Source: TMED27 sp964350435 (GTDB taxonomy: Bacteria; Pseudomonadota; Alphaproteobacteria; Micavibrionales; Micavibrionaceae). From it: a stretch of 64,000 nt of DNA. The notes under the pieces are model-generated. The model was given only the letters and a program-made list of their open reading frames with translations, was not told where the DNA came from and made no database searches. The DNA lies in the NCBI GenBank assembly GCA_964350435.1, contig CAYGJS010000002.1, forward strand, positions 1-64,000, written 5' to 3'. The translations under genes were made by a program, and so were the position numbers. How positions within the stretch are numbered: position 1 is the first letter of the stretch; each line of letters starts with the position of its first letter. This document shows positions 32,860 to 41,205 of the stretch, one piece after another.

Positions 32860-32888
32860 TTGACATAATTTATAAAGGCGGGTACTTT
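32860..32888 (+). promoter_or_regulatory. sigma-70 promoter TTGACA-17-TACTTT
   Basis: TTGACA at 32860-32865 and TACTTT at 32883-32888 are 17 bp apart, with the same TTTATTGACATAA context as the promoter at 32524. The next gene starts at 32917. Confidence 0.65.
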
Positions 32889-32916
32889 TCGCAAATAATT
32901 GAATTAAGGTGTAACT

Positions 32917-33471
32917 ATGACCACAGTGATAAACGATAATCTGGCGATGGACTCTCTGGCGTTTCAGACTTGTCAAGCCTATATCAATGCGCTTGTCGAA
33001 AAGATGAAAGCAGCCCAGCTGAATCCGCTTTTTAATGGGCCTGCCGCAAGTTTTTTGACCGATGTGAATGAGACTTTGGATTTAGGGATTGACGCGGCTG
33101 GCCGAAAGCTGCTGGATCATTTTTTGGCGGATGTGACGTCCTTGGGCGGGGATGTTTCAATTTATTCAGGCAATCATACTCAGGATTTAAGTCATACTCA
33201 TTTATGGCAGGCTCTTAAGGCGCGCACTGATATTCAGCCTCCCAAAATCATACCTAAGCCTATGCCTTCCGACAGGTTTGTACCGGCGGTGGTTTTTGAT
33301 GATGATGAATCTTTAAGAGCAAGCTTTGCAATGAAAGGGGCGGTGGCGATTGACCCTGCCGATGCAGATCTCGAAGACTTTCTGGTGGCCTGGCATGACC
33401 TAGATAAAACGCAGAAGTTAACACTTTTGCAACCTATTCTGGAATTTGGACGGGCAGAGCCTGTAATTTAA
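32917..33471 (+). CDS. hypothetical protein, 184 aa
   Basis: The family is not recognised. The N-terminal half is helical (LAFQTCQAYINALVEKMKAAQLNPLF, GRKLLDHFLADVTSLGG), and a proline-rich linker (IQPPKIIPKPMPSDRF) leads to an acidic C-terminal part (DDDESLRASFAMK, DADLEDFLVAWHDLDKTQKLTLLQPIL). No signal peptide or membrane helix is present. It has its own promoter and precedes the coiled-coil gene by 14 bp, so the two probably form an operon. Confidence 0.72.
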   Translation: MTTVINDNLAMDSLAFQTCQAYINALVEKMKAAQLNPLFNGPAASFLTDVNETLDLGIDAAGRKLLDHFLADVTSLGGDVSIYSGNHTQDLSHTHLWQALKARTDIQPPKIIPKPMPSDRFVPAVVFDDDESLRASFAMKGAVAIDPADADLEDFLVAWHDLDKTQKLTLLQPILEFGRAEPVI

Positions 33472-33485
33472 GCGCGGTGTATATT

Positions 33486-33881
33486 ATGAGTGATCCCAAT
33501 GTCATATCCCCTGATACGTTAGAACACATGCGTATGCTGAGAGAGATAGACCGGCTGGTGGCAAAAACAGATGAGCTGCTCGCAAGTATGGATGCCGCCA
33601 AAGCCTCTGCGGAAGCTCAGGAGGCAGCCAGACAGCAAGCATTTATTGATGATTGGAATAATGGCGGGTATGAGCACGATCTCGCGACAAAGCTGATGGT
33701 TGATCATTTAAGGGCGTGGGGCGCGAACGAGGCTGTGCTCAAAGCTGTAATTGAAAATGCCAATCCTCAAAGCCCTCAATTTCAAAGTCGGACATTAAGA
33801 GAGATTCTGGAGGCACATAGGATGAGCCCTCATGGGCCGAATGTCGTTCAACTTAATTGTAGAAGTATTGAGGGACCCTAA
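33486..33881 (+). CDS. hypothetical coiled-coil protein, 131 aa
   Basis: The family is not recognised. Residues 10-60 form a long alanine- and glutamate-rich coiled coil (LEHMRMLREIDRLVAKTDELL, AKASAEAQEAARQQAF), followed by a smaller helical part. The ATG at 33486 is preferred over an in-frame GTG at 33477; neither has a strong ribosome-binding site, which suggests coupling to the upstream gene. The stop lies 30 bp before the -35 region of the tmRNA promoter. Confidence 0.65.
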   Translation: MSDPNVISPDTLEHMRMLREIDRLVAKTDELLASMDAAKASAEAQEAARQQAFIDDWNNGGYEHDLATKLMVDHLRAWGANEAVLKAVIENANPQSPQFQSRTLREILEAHRMSPHGPNVVQLNCRSIEGP

Positions 33882-33910
33882 AAAAAACCGAGGCGGCGCA
33901 GCCTATAAAA

Positions 33911-33939
33911 CTTCCCAAATTAAATAAAACCCCCTATAA
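33911..33939 (+). promoter_or_regulatory. promoter of the tmRNA gene (TTCCCA-17-TATAAT)
   Basis: A perfect TATAAT at 33934-33939 with a weak -35 TTCCCA 17 bp upstream places the RNA start near 33946, just where the acceptor piece of the tmRNA begins. Confidence 0.65.
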
Positions 33940-33946
33940 TAGAAAT

Positions 33947-34330
33947 TGCCGGGCTTGCTCGGCTATGACGTTACACGCGGTTGCGTAATAGGCGTCGTGG
34001 ACCCGGGGGCAGTACCCGGCAGCTCCACCACTATTCGCGGATTTGCTTCAAAAAGCGGACTGAGTCCGAAAAGCGGGTCCAGTTTTGAAAAAAAAGCAGC
34101 GAATGGCGGCGGGGCTGAAACAGGATCGACACGCGTAATAAAGGCATCATGCGGCGTTCGGCTTTCCGCCGTTACCGGATAAATTTTATAAATGCAAACG
34201 ATAACAATGCATTTGTAGCAGCTAACGACAATTCATTTGTCGCTGGTGAAGCGATTGCTGCCTAACGGTAGTAATTGTGCGCTACGCACTAATCCCTGAG
34301 AACTAATGCTCTCAGGTGGGGCTTGGTGGT
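33947..34330 (+). ncRNA. ssrA: two-piece (circularly permuted) tmRNA with duplicated tag
   Basis: The order is permuted as in other alphaproteobacteria. The acceptor piece (to CCA at 34028-34030) comes first with GTGGACCCGGGGGCAGTACC. A spacer follows (34031-34110), then the coding piece from 34111, GGGGCTGAAACAGGATCGAC. GGGGCTG pairs with CAGCTCC of the acceptor piece over 7 bp (one G-U). The tag frame starts at GCA 34194 and stops at TAA 34263-34265: 23 codons, about twice the usual length. With the alanine carried by tmRNA it reads AANDNNAFV, AANDNSFV, AGEAIAA, so the SspB-binding segment occurs twice. Mature 5' and 3' ends are estimates. Confidence 0.93.
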
Positions 34331-34360
34331 TGCCTCGCAACAGAAAACCACCATTTTCTT
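34324..34360 (+). terminator. intrinsic terminator after tmRNA
   Basis: TGGTGGTT (34324-34331) pairs with AACCACCA (34346-34353), followed by TTTTCTTT. It ends the tmRNA transcript about 55 bp before the next gene. Confidence 0.7.
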
Positions 34361-34413
34361 TACAGCATTGAACAGCATTGACGCAATCGAGCCTCTGATG
34401 GACACTGGCGTCT

Positions 34414-36348
34414 ATGAATCAAAAAACACCTCAATACTTGCATGTTTATATTGCCGCCGCGCTCTGGCTTCTGGGCTTTTTGTGTTCGTTTACGCCGTTG
34501 GATGCGTATGAGGGCCAGAGTGTATTGGGGACTGTTTTGGCCTGCGGATTTTCAGGGTTTTTTGCGCTGGGCGGCGCGCGGGATTTTCGTTTAGGCGCGG
34601 CTTTGCGCTCGCCCCTTATACTTTGCGCCATAGGGTTCTGGTTGGTAACGCTGCTGGGCGCGCTGTTTTCCGAGGTCCGGTTTGTCAGTTACATTTATTT
34701 TTGTGTGTTCAGTCTTTTTCCGCTGAGTTTCTTTCTGGCCGCGTATAGTTTCGAGCGTGCGTTTGCGTTTATGGCGGCGCCGCTGGCTCTTATAGCTACA
34801 GTGGTGGCGGGATATGCACTGATTCAATATCTCTTACCCACCGATATACTGGCCTTTGAACATGTCTATGACCCGCTTTCAAACCCCAACGCTCTGGCGG
34901 CGATTTTGTCTTTGGCGGTGTTCGCAGGCTTGGGCACTATGATCGGCGCGCAATCACGCTGGCCATCCAATCTTGCACTGATCTTTACACTCTTATGTGT
35001 TTTGGCCTTGCTAACCACAGGCAGCCGCGAGGCGTTTTTTGTTGTCATCGCCCTGCTCCCTGTATTTTTGTTTTTGTCGCGCAGGGCGGCCAGGCGGCAT
35101 GTGCGGTGTTTAGGCATTCTCGCTGTTTTGAGCGCGGCGGCGTTTTGGAGTTTTGGCATGGTCGGGCATGGGGGTTTTATGAAATCACCTGTGACATTAA
35201 TGCAGAAGATGTCTGAGCCGGACAATAAAGGGCTGCCCGACAGACCAGAAATTTGGGCATCAACCCTGAATATAATACAGGATTACCCGGTTTTGGGCAC
35301 GGGCGTGGGGACGTTCTTTTTATATTACCCGCAATATCGCGGCGATGATTTTGATACGGCGGGATTGATGGCACAGAGCGATCCGCTGCAATTTGCGGCA
35401 GAAAGCGGCATTGCTGCGGCTTTGCTGTTTTATCTGTTTATTATTTTTGCGATTTTAAAGACGTTTAAAGCCTGGCCTCTGGCTGATGATACTGCGCGAG
35501 TGAAAATTGCGGCGTCTTTTTGCGCGATGGCGGCGTTTATTTTGCATGCACATGTCAGTTTCCATTTTCACGTTTTGCCGCTTTTGATGGCGGGCGGTCT
35601 GGTGGCGGGCTATTGGCACGTACAGGCACAATCCGCTTGGCCTGAAAAGGGGGATGCTCCCCTACGGGGGCGTTACGCGCTTTTGTTAAAAGTCTTGTTA
35701 TGCACCCTTTTAGCAGGATTTATGGCCATATTTAGCCCATTATATAAAAGCAAAACTCTGGTAGCAGAGGCCCAGGCCGAAATGGAGCGCGGCGCGGCAG
35801 AAAGCTTTGCGGATAAAATTAATTTTGCCGATAAATTATCCTATGGCACGAATGCTGCGGCGTTTCTGGCCGCGGCGGAAATCCCCATCGGCATGATGCA
35901 GTTTCAAGGGCCGATGATGGATCCTGCGGCGCGGGATGTCTTGTTCGATCAGGCGATGGGGCTGCTTCAAAAAGCCGAAAAGGCAAACCCGCGAGATGCG
36001 ATGATTTATTTTTACCGCGCCGAACTGAAATCTTTTGCACGGCGGATTGTGAATGAACGGGGTTTAAGCCCGCCCGAGGAAGACCTAAACCTCGCCTTGA
36101 CGATCAACCCGCTGCATCTGCGCTCACGCATATTATTGTCGGATTTGCTAAAGCGGCAGGGAAAAAAGCGCGAGGCACTTGATGTATTAGCAGCAGGGTT
36201 GAAATGGCCGTATCACAACCAAAGCCCGTTGTTTTTATATGATAAAACGCAAAGATTGGCGAACGAGCTTGAGGACGAGGAGGTTTTGGCGCAGGTGCAG
36301 AAAATGCGTAATCTTTATTCACTGCATATGCCTGATGGTCTTGAATGA
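34414..36348 (+). CDS. O-antigen ligase / Wzy-family membrane protein with C-terminal TPR-like region
   Basis: The 644-residue protein has about 10-12 transmembrane helices in the first 430 residues. A periplasmic loop contains RPEIWASTLNIIQDYPVLGTGVGTF, which is the Wzy_C signature of ligases and polymerases (conserved Arg and the GxGxGxF turn). The last 200 residues are soluble helical repeats (LFDQAMGLLQKAEKANPRDAMIYFYRAELK, LRSRILLSDLLKRQGKKREALDVL) resembling TPRs. It would polymerise or attach a surface glycan. It stands alone between tmRNA and sspB. Confidence 0.87.
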   Translation: MNQKTPQYLHVYIAAALWLLGFLCSFTPLDAYEGQSVLGTVLACGFSGFFALGGARDFRLGAALRSPLILCAIGFWLVTLLGALFSEVRFVSYIYFCVFSLFPLSFFLAAYSFERAFAFMAAPLALIATVVAGYALIQYLLPTDILAFEHVYDPLSNPNALAAILSLAVFAGLGTMIGAQSRWPSNLALIFTLLCVLALLTTGSREAFFVVIALLPVFLFLSRRAARRHVRCLGILAVLSAAAFWSFGMVGHGGFMKSPVTLMQKMSEPDNKGLPDRPEIWASTLNIIQDYPVLGTGVGTFFLYYPQYRGDDFDTAGLMAQSDPLQFAAESGIAAALLFYLFIIFAILKTFKAWPLADDTARVKIAASFCAMAAFILHAHVSFHFHVLPLLMAGGLVAGYWHVQAQSAWPEKGDAPLRGRYALLLKVLLCTLLAGFMAIFSPLYKSKTLVAEAQAEMERGAAESFADKINFADKLSYGTNAAAFLAAAEIPIGMMQFQGPMMDPAARDVLFDQAMGLLQKAEKANPRDAMIYFYRAELKSFARRIVNERGLSPPEEDLNLALTINPLHLRSRILLSDLLKRQGKKREALDVLAAGLKWPYHNQSPLFLYDKTQRLANELEDEEVLAQVQKMRNLYSLHMPDGLE

Positions 36349-36478
36349 AAATCTTGTCCACAGCGAAGTTTAGAAGAATACTGCTCAGTGCTGGCGCGTA
36401 TCCTTTATTTCATGCGATTCATAATATTCACGAGATCGCCTCTTGATTTCATACTCACAAATCTGCACTAAATACTCT

Positions 36479-37003
36479 ATGGCTGATAAAGAAGACATCT
36501 TAAGATATGACAAAATGGTTGAACATGCCCTGCGCGGCGTGGTCAAAGGGGCCATAGAAGAAGTTATGGAAGTGCACACCGATGATGGCGGCATGCCCGG
36601 CGAGCATCATTTTTATATCACATTCTTGACCGATTTTCCCGGCGTAAAAATTCCGGAATACTTACGCGACCGCTACCCCGGTGAAATGACGATTGTTCTG
36701 CAATATCAATTCTCCGACCTCTTCGTTGATGATGAAAAAATGAAAGTAACCCTTTCGTTTAACAACGTCCCGGAGCGTCTGGAAATCCCCCTCTCCGCGA
36801 TCAGCATCTTCGCCGACCCCAGCGTCAATTTTGCCCTGCAGTTCCAACCACTTGGCGAAGCGATTGAAGAAGGCGATCTATCAATCCTCGATGAGCTTGA
36901 CGACGACCCCGATGATGACGGCCCCAAAGGCGGGCGCAAAAAATCCAAAAAAAGCGATGATACCGGCGAGGTCATCTCTCTCGACCAGTTCCGCAAAAAG
37001 TAA
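36479..37003 (+). CDS. sspB: ClpXP adaptor SspB, alphaproteobacterial type
   Basis: The 174-residue adaptor delivers ssrA-tagged proteins to ClpXP. LRYDKMVEHALRGVV, GEHHFYITFLTDFPGVKIP, EMTIVLQYQFSDL and the strand FADPSVNFALQF follow the alpha-SspB pattern. After an acidic linker (DELDDDPDDDGP) the C terminus ISLDQFRKK is the ClpX-binding peptide. The ATG at 36479 gives the usual N terminus; an upstream TTG at 36443 is less likely. The tmRNA gene whose tag it recognises lies about 2 kb upstream. Confidence 0.93.
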   Translation: MADKEDILRYDKMVEHALRGVVKGAIEEVMEVHTDDGGMPGEHHFYITFLTDFPGVKIPEYLRDRYPGEMTIVLQYQFSDLFVDDEKMKVTLSFNNVPERLEIPLSAISIFADPSVNFALQFQPLGEAIEEGDLSILDELDDDPDDDGPKGGRKKSKKSDDTGEVISLDQFRKK

Positions 37004-37080
37004 CGGATTTTTTAATGAGCGAAGCGCGTTTAAGAATCCGTTATCCCGATGAAAAACAGGATCTTGGCTGTTACTTTTCA

Positions 37081-37107
37081 GAGATACCGGCTTTCGCCGG
37101 AATGACG
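37081..37107. repeat. short intergenic hairpin repeat
   Basis: GAGATACCGGC-TTTC-GCCGGAATGACG contains the stem CCGGC/GCCGG and ends in AATGAC. It has the same layout as the hairpin at 178-203 and lies 9 bp before the start of the next gene. Confidence 0.6.
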
Positions 37108-37115
37108 AGGTACGC

Positions 37116-38021
37116 ATGACCCCCGACCAAGGGCCCTATAAGGTTTTATTGAAACGCGGCGAATTTATCGATTCCACCCGCGCCGATCGGGTTGTGCCTT
37201 TCAAAATTTACTACCCTGCGGAGCATGAACTCAAAAAACGGCCTGTGGTGGTTTGGAGCCACGGATTTGGCGGCAACCGCGATGGCGCCGCGTTTTTATC
37301 GCGGTTTTTGGCCTCGCATGGATATGTGCTCGTGCATATGACCCATCACGGCACGGATAGCAGTTTGTGGGAGGGAAAGGACGGACACCCCTGGGATATC
37401 CTGCGGAAAGTGTCCGTAACCCGTGAAACCACGCTGGCGCGGTTTTTGGATGTGCCGTTTGTGTTGGATCAGCTGCCTTTATGGGCGGCTGAGAACGCGG
37501 AAGTCGGGACGCTGGATTTCGACAATATCGGCATGTCGGGGCATTCTTTCGGGGCGATGACGACGCAAGTGCTGGCGGGGCAGATGTTTCCCGATGAGCG
37601 CGGGAAGCTGGTGTCTTTGCGCGAGCTGCGCTTGAAGGCGGGCATTTTGTATTCCCCTGTGCCGATCCGGCATTTGGTGGGGGAGGAGCCGGAAAGCCAT
37701 ATATACGGGCCGATTGATATGCCGCTTCTTCATATGACAGGGACGAAGGATGACAGCCCGCTGGAGGGGCATGATTATAAACGCAGGCTGGTGGTGCATG
37801 ATTATGCGGGGCACCCGGAGCAGTATTTGCAGATTCTGGAGGGCAGCGACCATATGGTTTATAACGGCACGCGCGGGAAATTGGGCGCAAATGATCTGCG
37901 CGAAGTGCATGAGGCCGAGATCAAGGCCGCGGCACTGGCGTTTTGGGATGCGTATTTAAAGGAGAATGAAGCAGCGATGGAGTGGCTTTCCCAAAAGCTG
38001 AAAACATCAAAAACCGATTGA
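37116..38021 (+). CDS. alpha/beta hydrolase, PAF-acetylhydrolase/dienelactone-hydrolase-like
   Basis: The 301-residue protein has the oxyanion segment VVWSHGFGGNRDGAAFL, a nucleophile elbow GHSFGA (Ser near 143), Asp in LHMTGTKDDSPLEG, and His in LEGSDHMVY, so a complete catalytic triad. HGYVLVHMTHHGTDSS matches predicted dienelactone hydrolases that resemble PAF acetylhydrolase. No signal peptide is seen. The substrate is unknown. It stands alone. Confidence 0.85.
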   Translation: MTPDQGPYKVLLKRGEFIDSTRADRVVPFKIYYPAEHELKKRPVVVWSHGFGGNRDGAAFLSRFLASHGYVLVHMTHHGTDSSLWEGKDGHPWDILRKVSVTRETTLARFLDVPFVLDQLPLWAAENAEVGTLDFDNIGMSGHSFGAMTTQVLAGQMFPDERGKLVSLRELRLKAGILYSPVPIRHLVGEEPESHIYGPIDMPLLHMTGTKDDSPLEGHDYKRRLVVHDYAGHPEQYLQILEGSDHMVYNGTRGKLGANDLREVHEAEIKAAALAFWDAYLKENEAAMEWLSQKLKTSKTD

Positions 38022-38160
38022 CGATCCATATTTGATCATCCTCAATCCCTCCCACAGAAGAATGCGCGCGCTCTTAAGACATCCACTTTTTTAAATCAGG
38101 TTAACCCGATATTAACACCCCCCATATTACAATAAAATCTGTAAAATAAGGGAGTGTTTA

Positions 38161-39309
38161 ATGAACGAGATAATTTTAGAAAAAGACTATTTACATGAAG
38201 TCATAAACGATACAGGCAAAGGCTCTGTTAGACACTTTGAAATGGAGGGCATAAAAGATGGCGGCAGTGCCACCCTGACTGTAATTCAACCACCCGATGG
38301 AGATATTACAAAGTTTAAAGTTATTATCCCGGGAACAACAGAATCTGCGAATGGGTATGAGCAACAAATTAAAGCCGCTCTTGCAGAAGGCTACGCCGTT
38401 GCTGTTGTAAATTCAAATTGGTTGGATGAAGATGATGCCGTAAATTATGGCGACAGCATGGATGCATTGGGCAGTGCCGTTGTTGGAGCCGTCAATACTC
38501 TTACAGATTATTATGGAGCAGAGCACGTGGATATCCTGGCGCATTCAATGGGCTGGGCGGCTTTGCAAAATGCCGTTTTGGCCAATGACGAGGAAGGCAA
38601 TCCGGCAATAGACATGCGCGTCGTTCGTAATATTGTAGTTGTTTCTGGCGCAGACCAAATTGATAAAACACCTCTCAACGAACCCTTGGAAGAACTTTTG
38701 GTTGACATTAAAGCTCGCCTGAGGGACGGTTATGTTGCAAAGCCAGATACCATGGAATTGGGCGATCCTGAGTATTTTGCAAGAGAACTCAAGAATATTG
38801 CGCCTGATTCGAGATATCATATCAATCGCGCAAACAGGATGGCCGATGGTTATGATCTGGATAGACGGGGGCAGGGCGTAAAACACCAATACATGAAAAA
38901 CTTTACTGAACACCGCCGTGAGTTTGAGGAACCAGCCGCACAAGAAGAATTTACCAAAAGAATATCAGGCATTACTGGTGAAATAATAACATTTACCCCT
39001 GACGAAGATGCTGTTTTAGGGAAGGGAAACCTGAAGGAACAGGATCGCAATCCTTGGGCAAAATCAATAGATTCTGAAAAAATAACCCGTTTCGTTATCG
39101 ACGGTCGCCATCATGGGCTGCATCACGCTGATCCGCAGGGTAATCCAGTTTCAGCATTTATAAATAATATATTTATCGATGGAAGAAATCCCGAAGAACC
39201 ATTACCAGCAGACATGCACCTCGCAGGCCTAAGTGCAAGGTTTAACAATACGCCCGCAGCACCAACGCCCGCAGCAGCCACACCCGAAGCACCAAGGTAC
39301 AGCCCCTAA
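38161..39309 (+). CDS. hypothetical protein with lipase-like AHSMG elbow, 382 aa
   Basis: The protein has an alpha/beta-hydrolase-like middle: KVIIPGTTESANGYEQQIKAAL, YAVAVVNSNWLDEDD, and VDILAHSMGWAALQNAV with a Ser near 124 in an AxSxG elbow as in some lipases. A His in RHHGLHHAD could complete a triad. The last 25 residues are an alanine/proline tail (APTPAAATPEAP), similar in style to the tail of the 616-aa protein at 59866. GGGAG six bases before the ATG is a good ribosome-binding site. There is no signal peptide; the substrate is unknown. Confidence 0.75.
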   Translation: MNEIILEKDYLHEVINDTGKGSVRHFEMEGIKDGGSATLTVIQPPDGDITKFKVIIPGTTESANGYEQQIKAALAEGYAVAVVNSNWLDEDDAVNYGDSMDALGSAVVGAVNTLTDYYGAEHVDILAHSMGWAALQNAVLANDEEGNPAIDMRVVRNIVVVSGADQIDKTPLNEPLEELLVDIKARLRDGYVAKPDTMELGDPEYFARELKNIAPDSRYHINRANRMADGYDLDRRGQGVKHQYMKNFTEHRREFEEPAAQEEFTKRISGITGEIITFTPDEDAVLGKGNLKEQDRNPWAKSIDSEKITRFVIDGRHHGLHHADPQGNPVSAFINNIFIDGRNPEEPLPADMHLAGLSARFNNTPAAPTPAAATPEAPRYSP

Positions 39310-39361
39310 ATTTATAACCGCAAGACTTGAAATTCTCACAAAGGATCGTTACCTGTATTCG

Positions 39362-40288
39362 ATGACCGAATACGCAATCGAAATTAAATCTCTTCAAAAA
39401 ACCTATAGCGGCAATAAAAAAAGCCCGCCTAAAGAGGCACTCAAAGGGGTATCGCTCGCGATCCCGAAGGGGCAAATCTTCGGGCTGCTCGGCCCCAATG
39501 GCGCGGGGAAATCCACGATTATCAATATTATGGCGGGGCTGGTGACCAAGAGTGCGGGCGAGGTCAAAATTTGGGGTATAGATATCGACAAAGAGCCGCG
39601 TGAGGCGAAATCCGCGATCGGGATCGTGCCCCAGGAAATCAATTATGATGCGTTTTTTACGCCTGCGCATTTGCTGGATCTTATGGGTGGGCTATACGGC
39701 GTGCCAAAGGATAAGCTACGGACGATGGAGCTGCTGAAGATGGTGGGGCTGGAGGATAAGGCCAATGCCTATACGCGCAGCCTATCGGGCGGGATGAAGC
39801 GGCGCTTGATGGTGGCGAAAGCGATGGTGCATTCGCCGCCGATTTTGGTTTTGGATGAACCGACGGCCGGCGTGGATGTGGAGCTTCGCAAGCAGCTTTG
39901 GGCGAATGTGAGGGAACTGAACGCGCAAGGCATGACGATTTTGCTGACCACGCATTATCTGGAGGAAGCCGAGGAGCTGTGTGATCAGATTGCGATCATC
40001 AATCATGGGCAAGTGATTGCGAATGAGCCGACGGAGGTGATTTTATCGCGGATTGAGGGGAAAGAGATCCGGTTCAGGCTTGACCGGCCAATGGAGAATG
40101 TGGCGCAAGTTATGGCAGGATTTGCCGCGGAAAAGGTAGGGCAGCGCAGTGTTTTGGTGCGGTATAACCCCTCGGAAACCGAAGTGGGGGCGATGATAAC
40201 CCTCATTCAAAAGGCGGGATACGGCATTGTCGATATCACGACCGACGAGAGCGATCTGGAAGATGTGTTCATCCAGCTGACACAGTAA
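39362..40288 (+). CDS. ABC transporter ATP-binding protein (ABC-2 / drug or polysaccharide export type)
   Basis: The 308-residue ATPase shows Walker A (GPNGAGKST), the Q-loop (GIVPQEINYD), the signature LSGGMKRRL, Walker B (ILVLDEPTAGVD), and the H-loop (LLTTHYLEEAE). The C-terminal domain ends in DESDLEDVFIQLTQ, as in ABC-2 exporters of the YadG/CcmA type. A permease gene would be expected directly downstream, but the next gene is an unrelated soluble protein, so this is an orphan ATPase in this window. The ATG at 39362 gives the normal start (MTEYAIEIKSLQKTY). Confidence 0.9.
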   Translation: MTEYAIEIKSLQKTYSGNKKSPPKEALKGVSLAIPKGQIFGLLGPNGAGKSTIINIMAGLVTKSAGEVKIWGIDIDKEPREAKSAIGIVPQEINYDAFFTPAHLLDLMGGLYGVPKDKLRTMELLKMVGLEDKANAYTRSLSGGMKRRLMVAKAMVHSPPILVLDEPTAGVDVELRKQLWANVRELNAQGMTILLTTHYLEEAEELCDQIAIINHGQVIANEPTEVILSRIEGKEIRFRLDRPMENVAQVMAGFAAEKVGQRSVLVRYNPSETEVGAMITLIQKAGYGIVDITTDESDLEDVFIQLTQ

Positions 40289-40313
40289 GAGCATTGAGTT
40301 CACGTAATAACTC

Positions 40314-40342
40314 TTGACATATTAAAAATACAGCAATAATAT
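40314..40342 (+). promoter_or_regulatory. sigma-70 promoter TTGACA-17-TAATAT
   Basis: TTGACA at 40314-40319 and TAATAT at 40337-40342 are 17 bp apart, with the downstream gene at 40369 preceded by AGGA. The match to consensus is strong. Confidence 0.75.
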
Positions 40343-40368
40343 CCTGCGGCAACTAAAAGGCAGGATAA

Positions 40369-41115
40369 ATGATTTATAAATTAAAAATTTCAGATCTTTA
40401 CGAAGAATTAACCGATTTTTTAAAAGCGGCTAATCCGGATGCGAGTGCTTTAGATGATATAAGCAAAAAAGCAATCGTCTATGGCGGCAAACTGATCGGA
40501 GCCGCCAACACTCAAGAGGCCCCCTTTGACCCATCCGCATTTAATGAACGCAAATTAAGCAAACACTTTAATACAGCCAGCCAAGCACTTAGGCGAATAA
40601 TTAGAACCCCTGAACACACACAACAACCATCAGAGTTTTTAGTCTTGGCAAAACTTGAACAAAGACGCGGAAATGATCAAGAAGCTTATGATATTCTGTC
40701 TGAAGGCATTGATAAATGGCCTGAGGATCCCAAATTACATGTCCGCCGCCTCTGGTCCGCGCCCTATCTGGGCATTGATACCACAGATTTAATCGCTCAA
40801 ATTGATGAGAGTATAATGGAGGACTTTGCTACCGCGTTGGCAAATAGTGTCCAATTTGCATTGCCGCACCTCAAGGATGCAAGTGAAGGACAATCCCAGC
40901 AAGCACGACAAGCAATGCTGAACACATTAAAGCATGTTGCCATGCTGTACCCGAACGAGGAGATTCTGAAACAAATTATTGAATATTCTCTCGTGGAAGC
41001 TGATTTATCAGAAGGTGATACAGCAAAGCAGCATCATGCGTTTGCGGATCATATAAGAAACGCTCTCACAGCTGTAGCAGATGTAGCACCTGAACCTCCA
41101 AAATTCGAAGGGTAA
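40369..41115 (+). CDS. hypothetical helical-repeat protein, 248 aa
   Basis: The family is not recognised. Residues 90-125 (FLVLAKLEQRRGNDQEAYDILSEGIDKWPEDPKLHVRRLW) read as one or two TPR-like hairpins, and the rest is mostly helical. It ends in a short proline tail (APEPPKFEG). There is no signal peptide or membrane helix. It has its own consensus promoter and AGGA five bases before the ATG. Codon use is AT-rich compared with the ABC ATPase next to it. Confidence 0.75.
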   Translation: MIYKLKISDLYEELTDFLKAANPDASALDDISKKAIVYGGKLIGAANTQEAPFDPSAFNERKLSKHFNTASQALRRIIRTPEHTQQPSEFLVLAKLEQRRGNDQEAYDILSEGIDKWPEDPKLHVRRLWSAPYLGIDTTDLIAQIDESIMEDFATALANSVQFALPHLKDASEGQSQQARQAMLNTLKHVAMLYPNEEILKQIIEYSLVEADLSEGDTAKQHHAFADHIRNALTAVADVAPEPPKFEG

Positions 41116-41205
41116 GCCCATAAAGTTCGAATAATTTGCATTATGTTCACAAATGTAGTTATCTGGTGACAATCACAATTCAACAGATACAGCAAGGAGA
41201 GCATT

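Noticed and set aside
33946..34182. 78-residue reading frame across the tmRNA
   Set aside because: It covers the acceptor piece, spacer and part of the coding piece of ssrA. The RNA pairing and tag frame explain this DNA, so the frame is not a gene.
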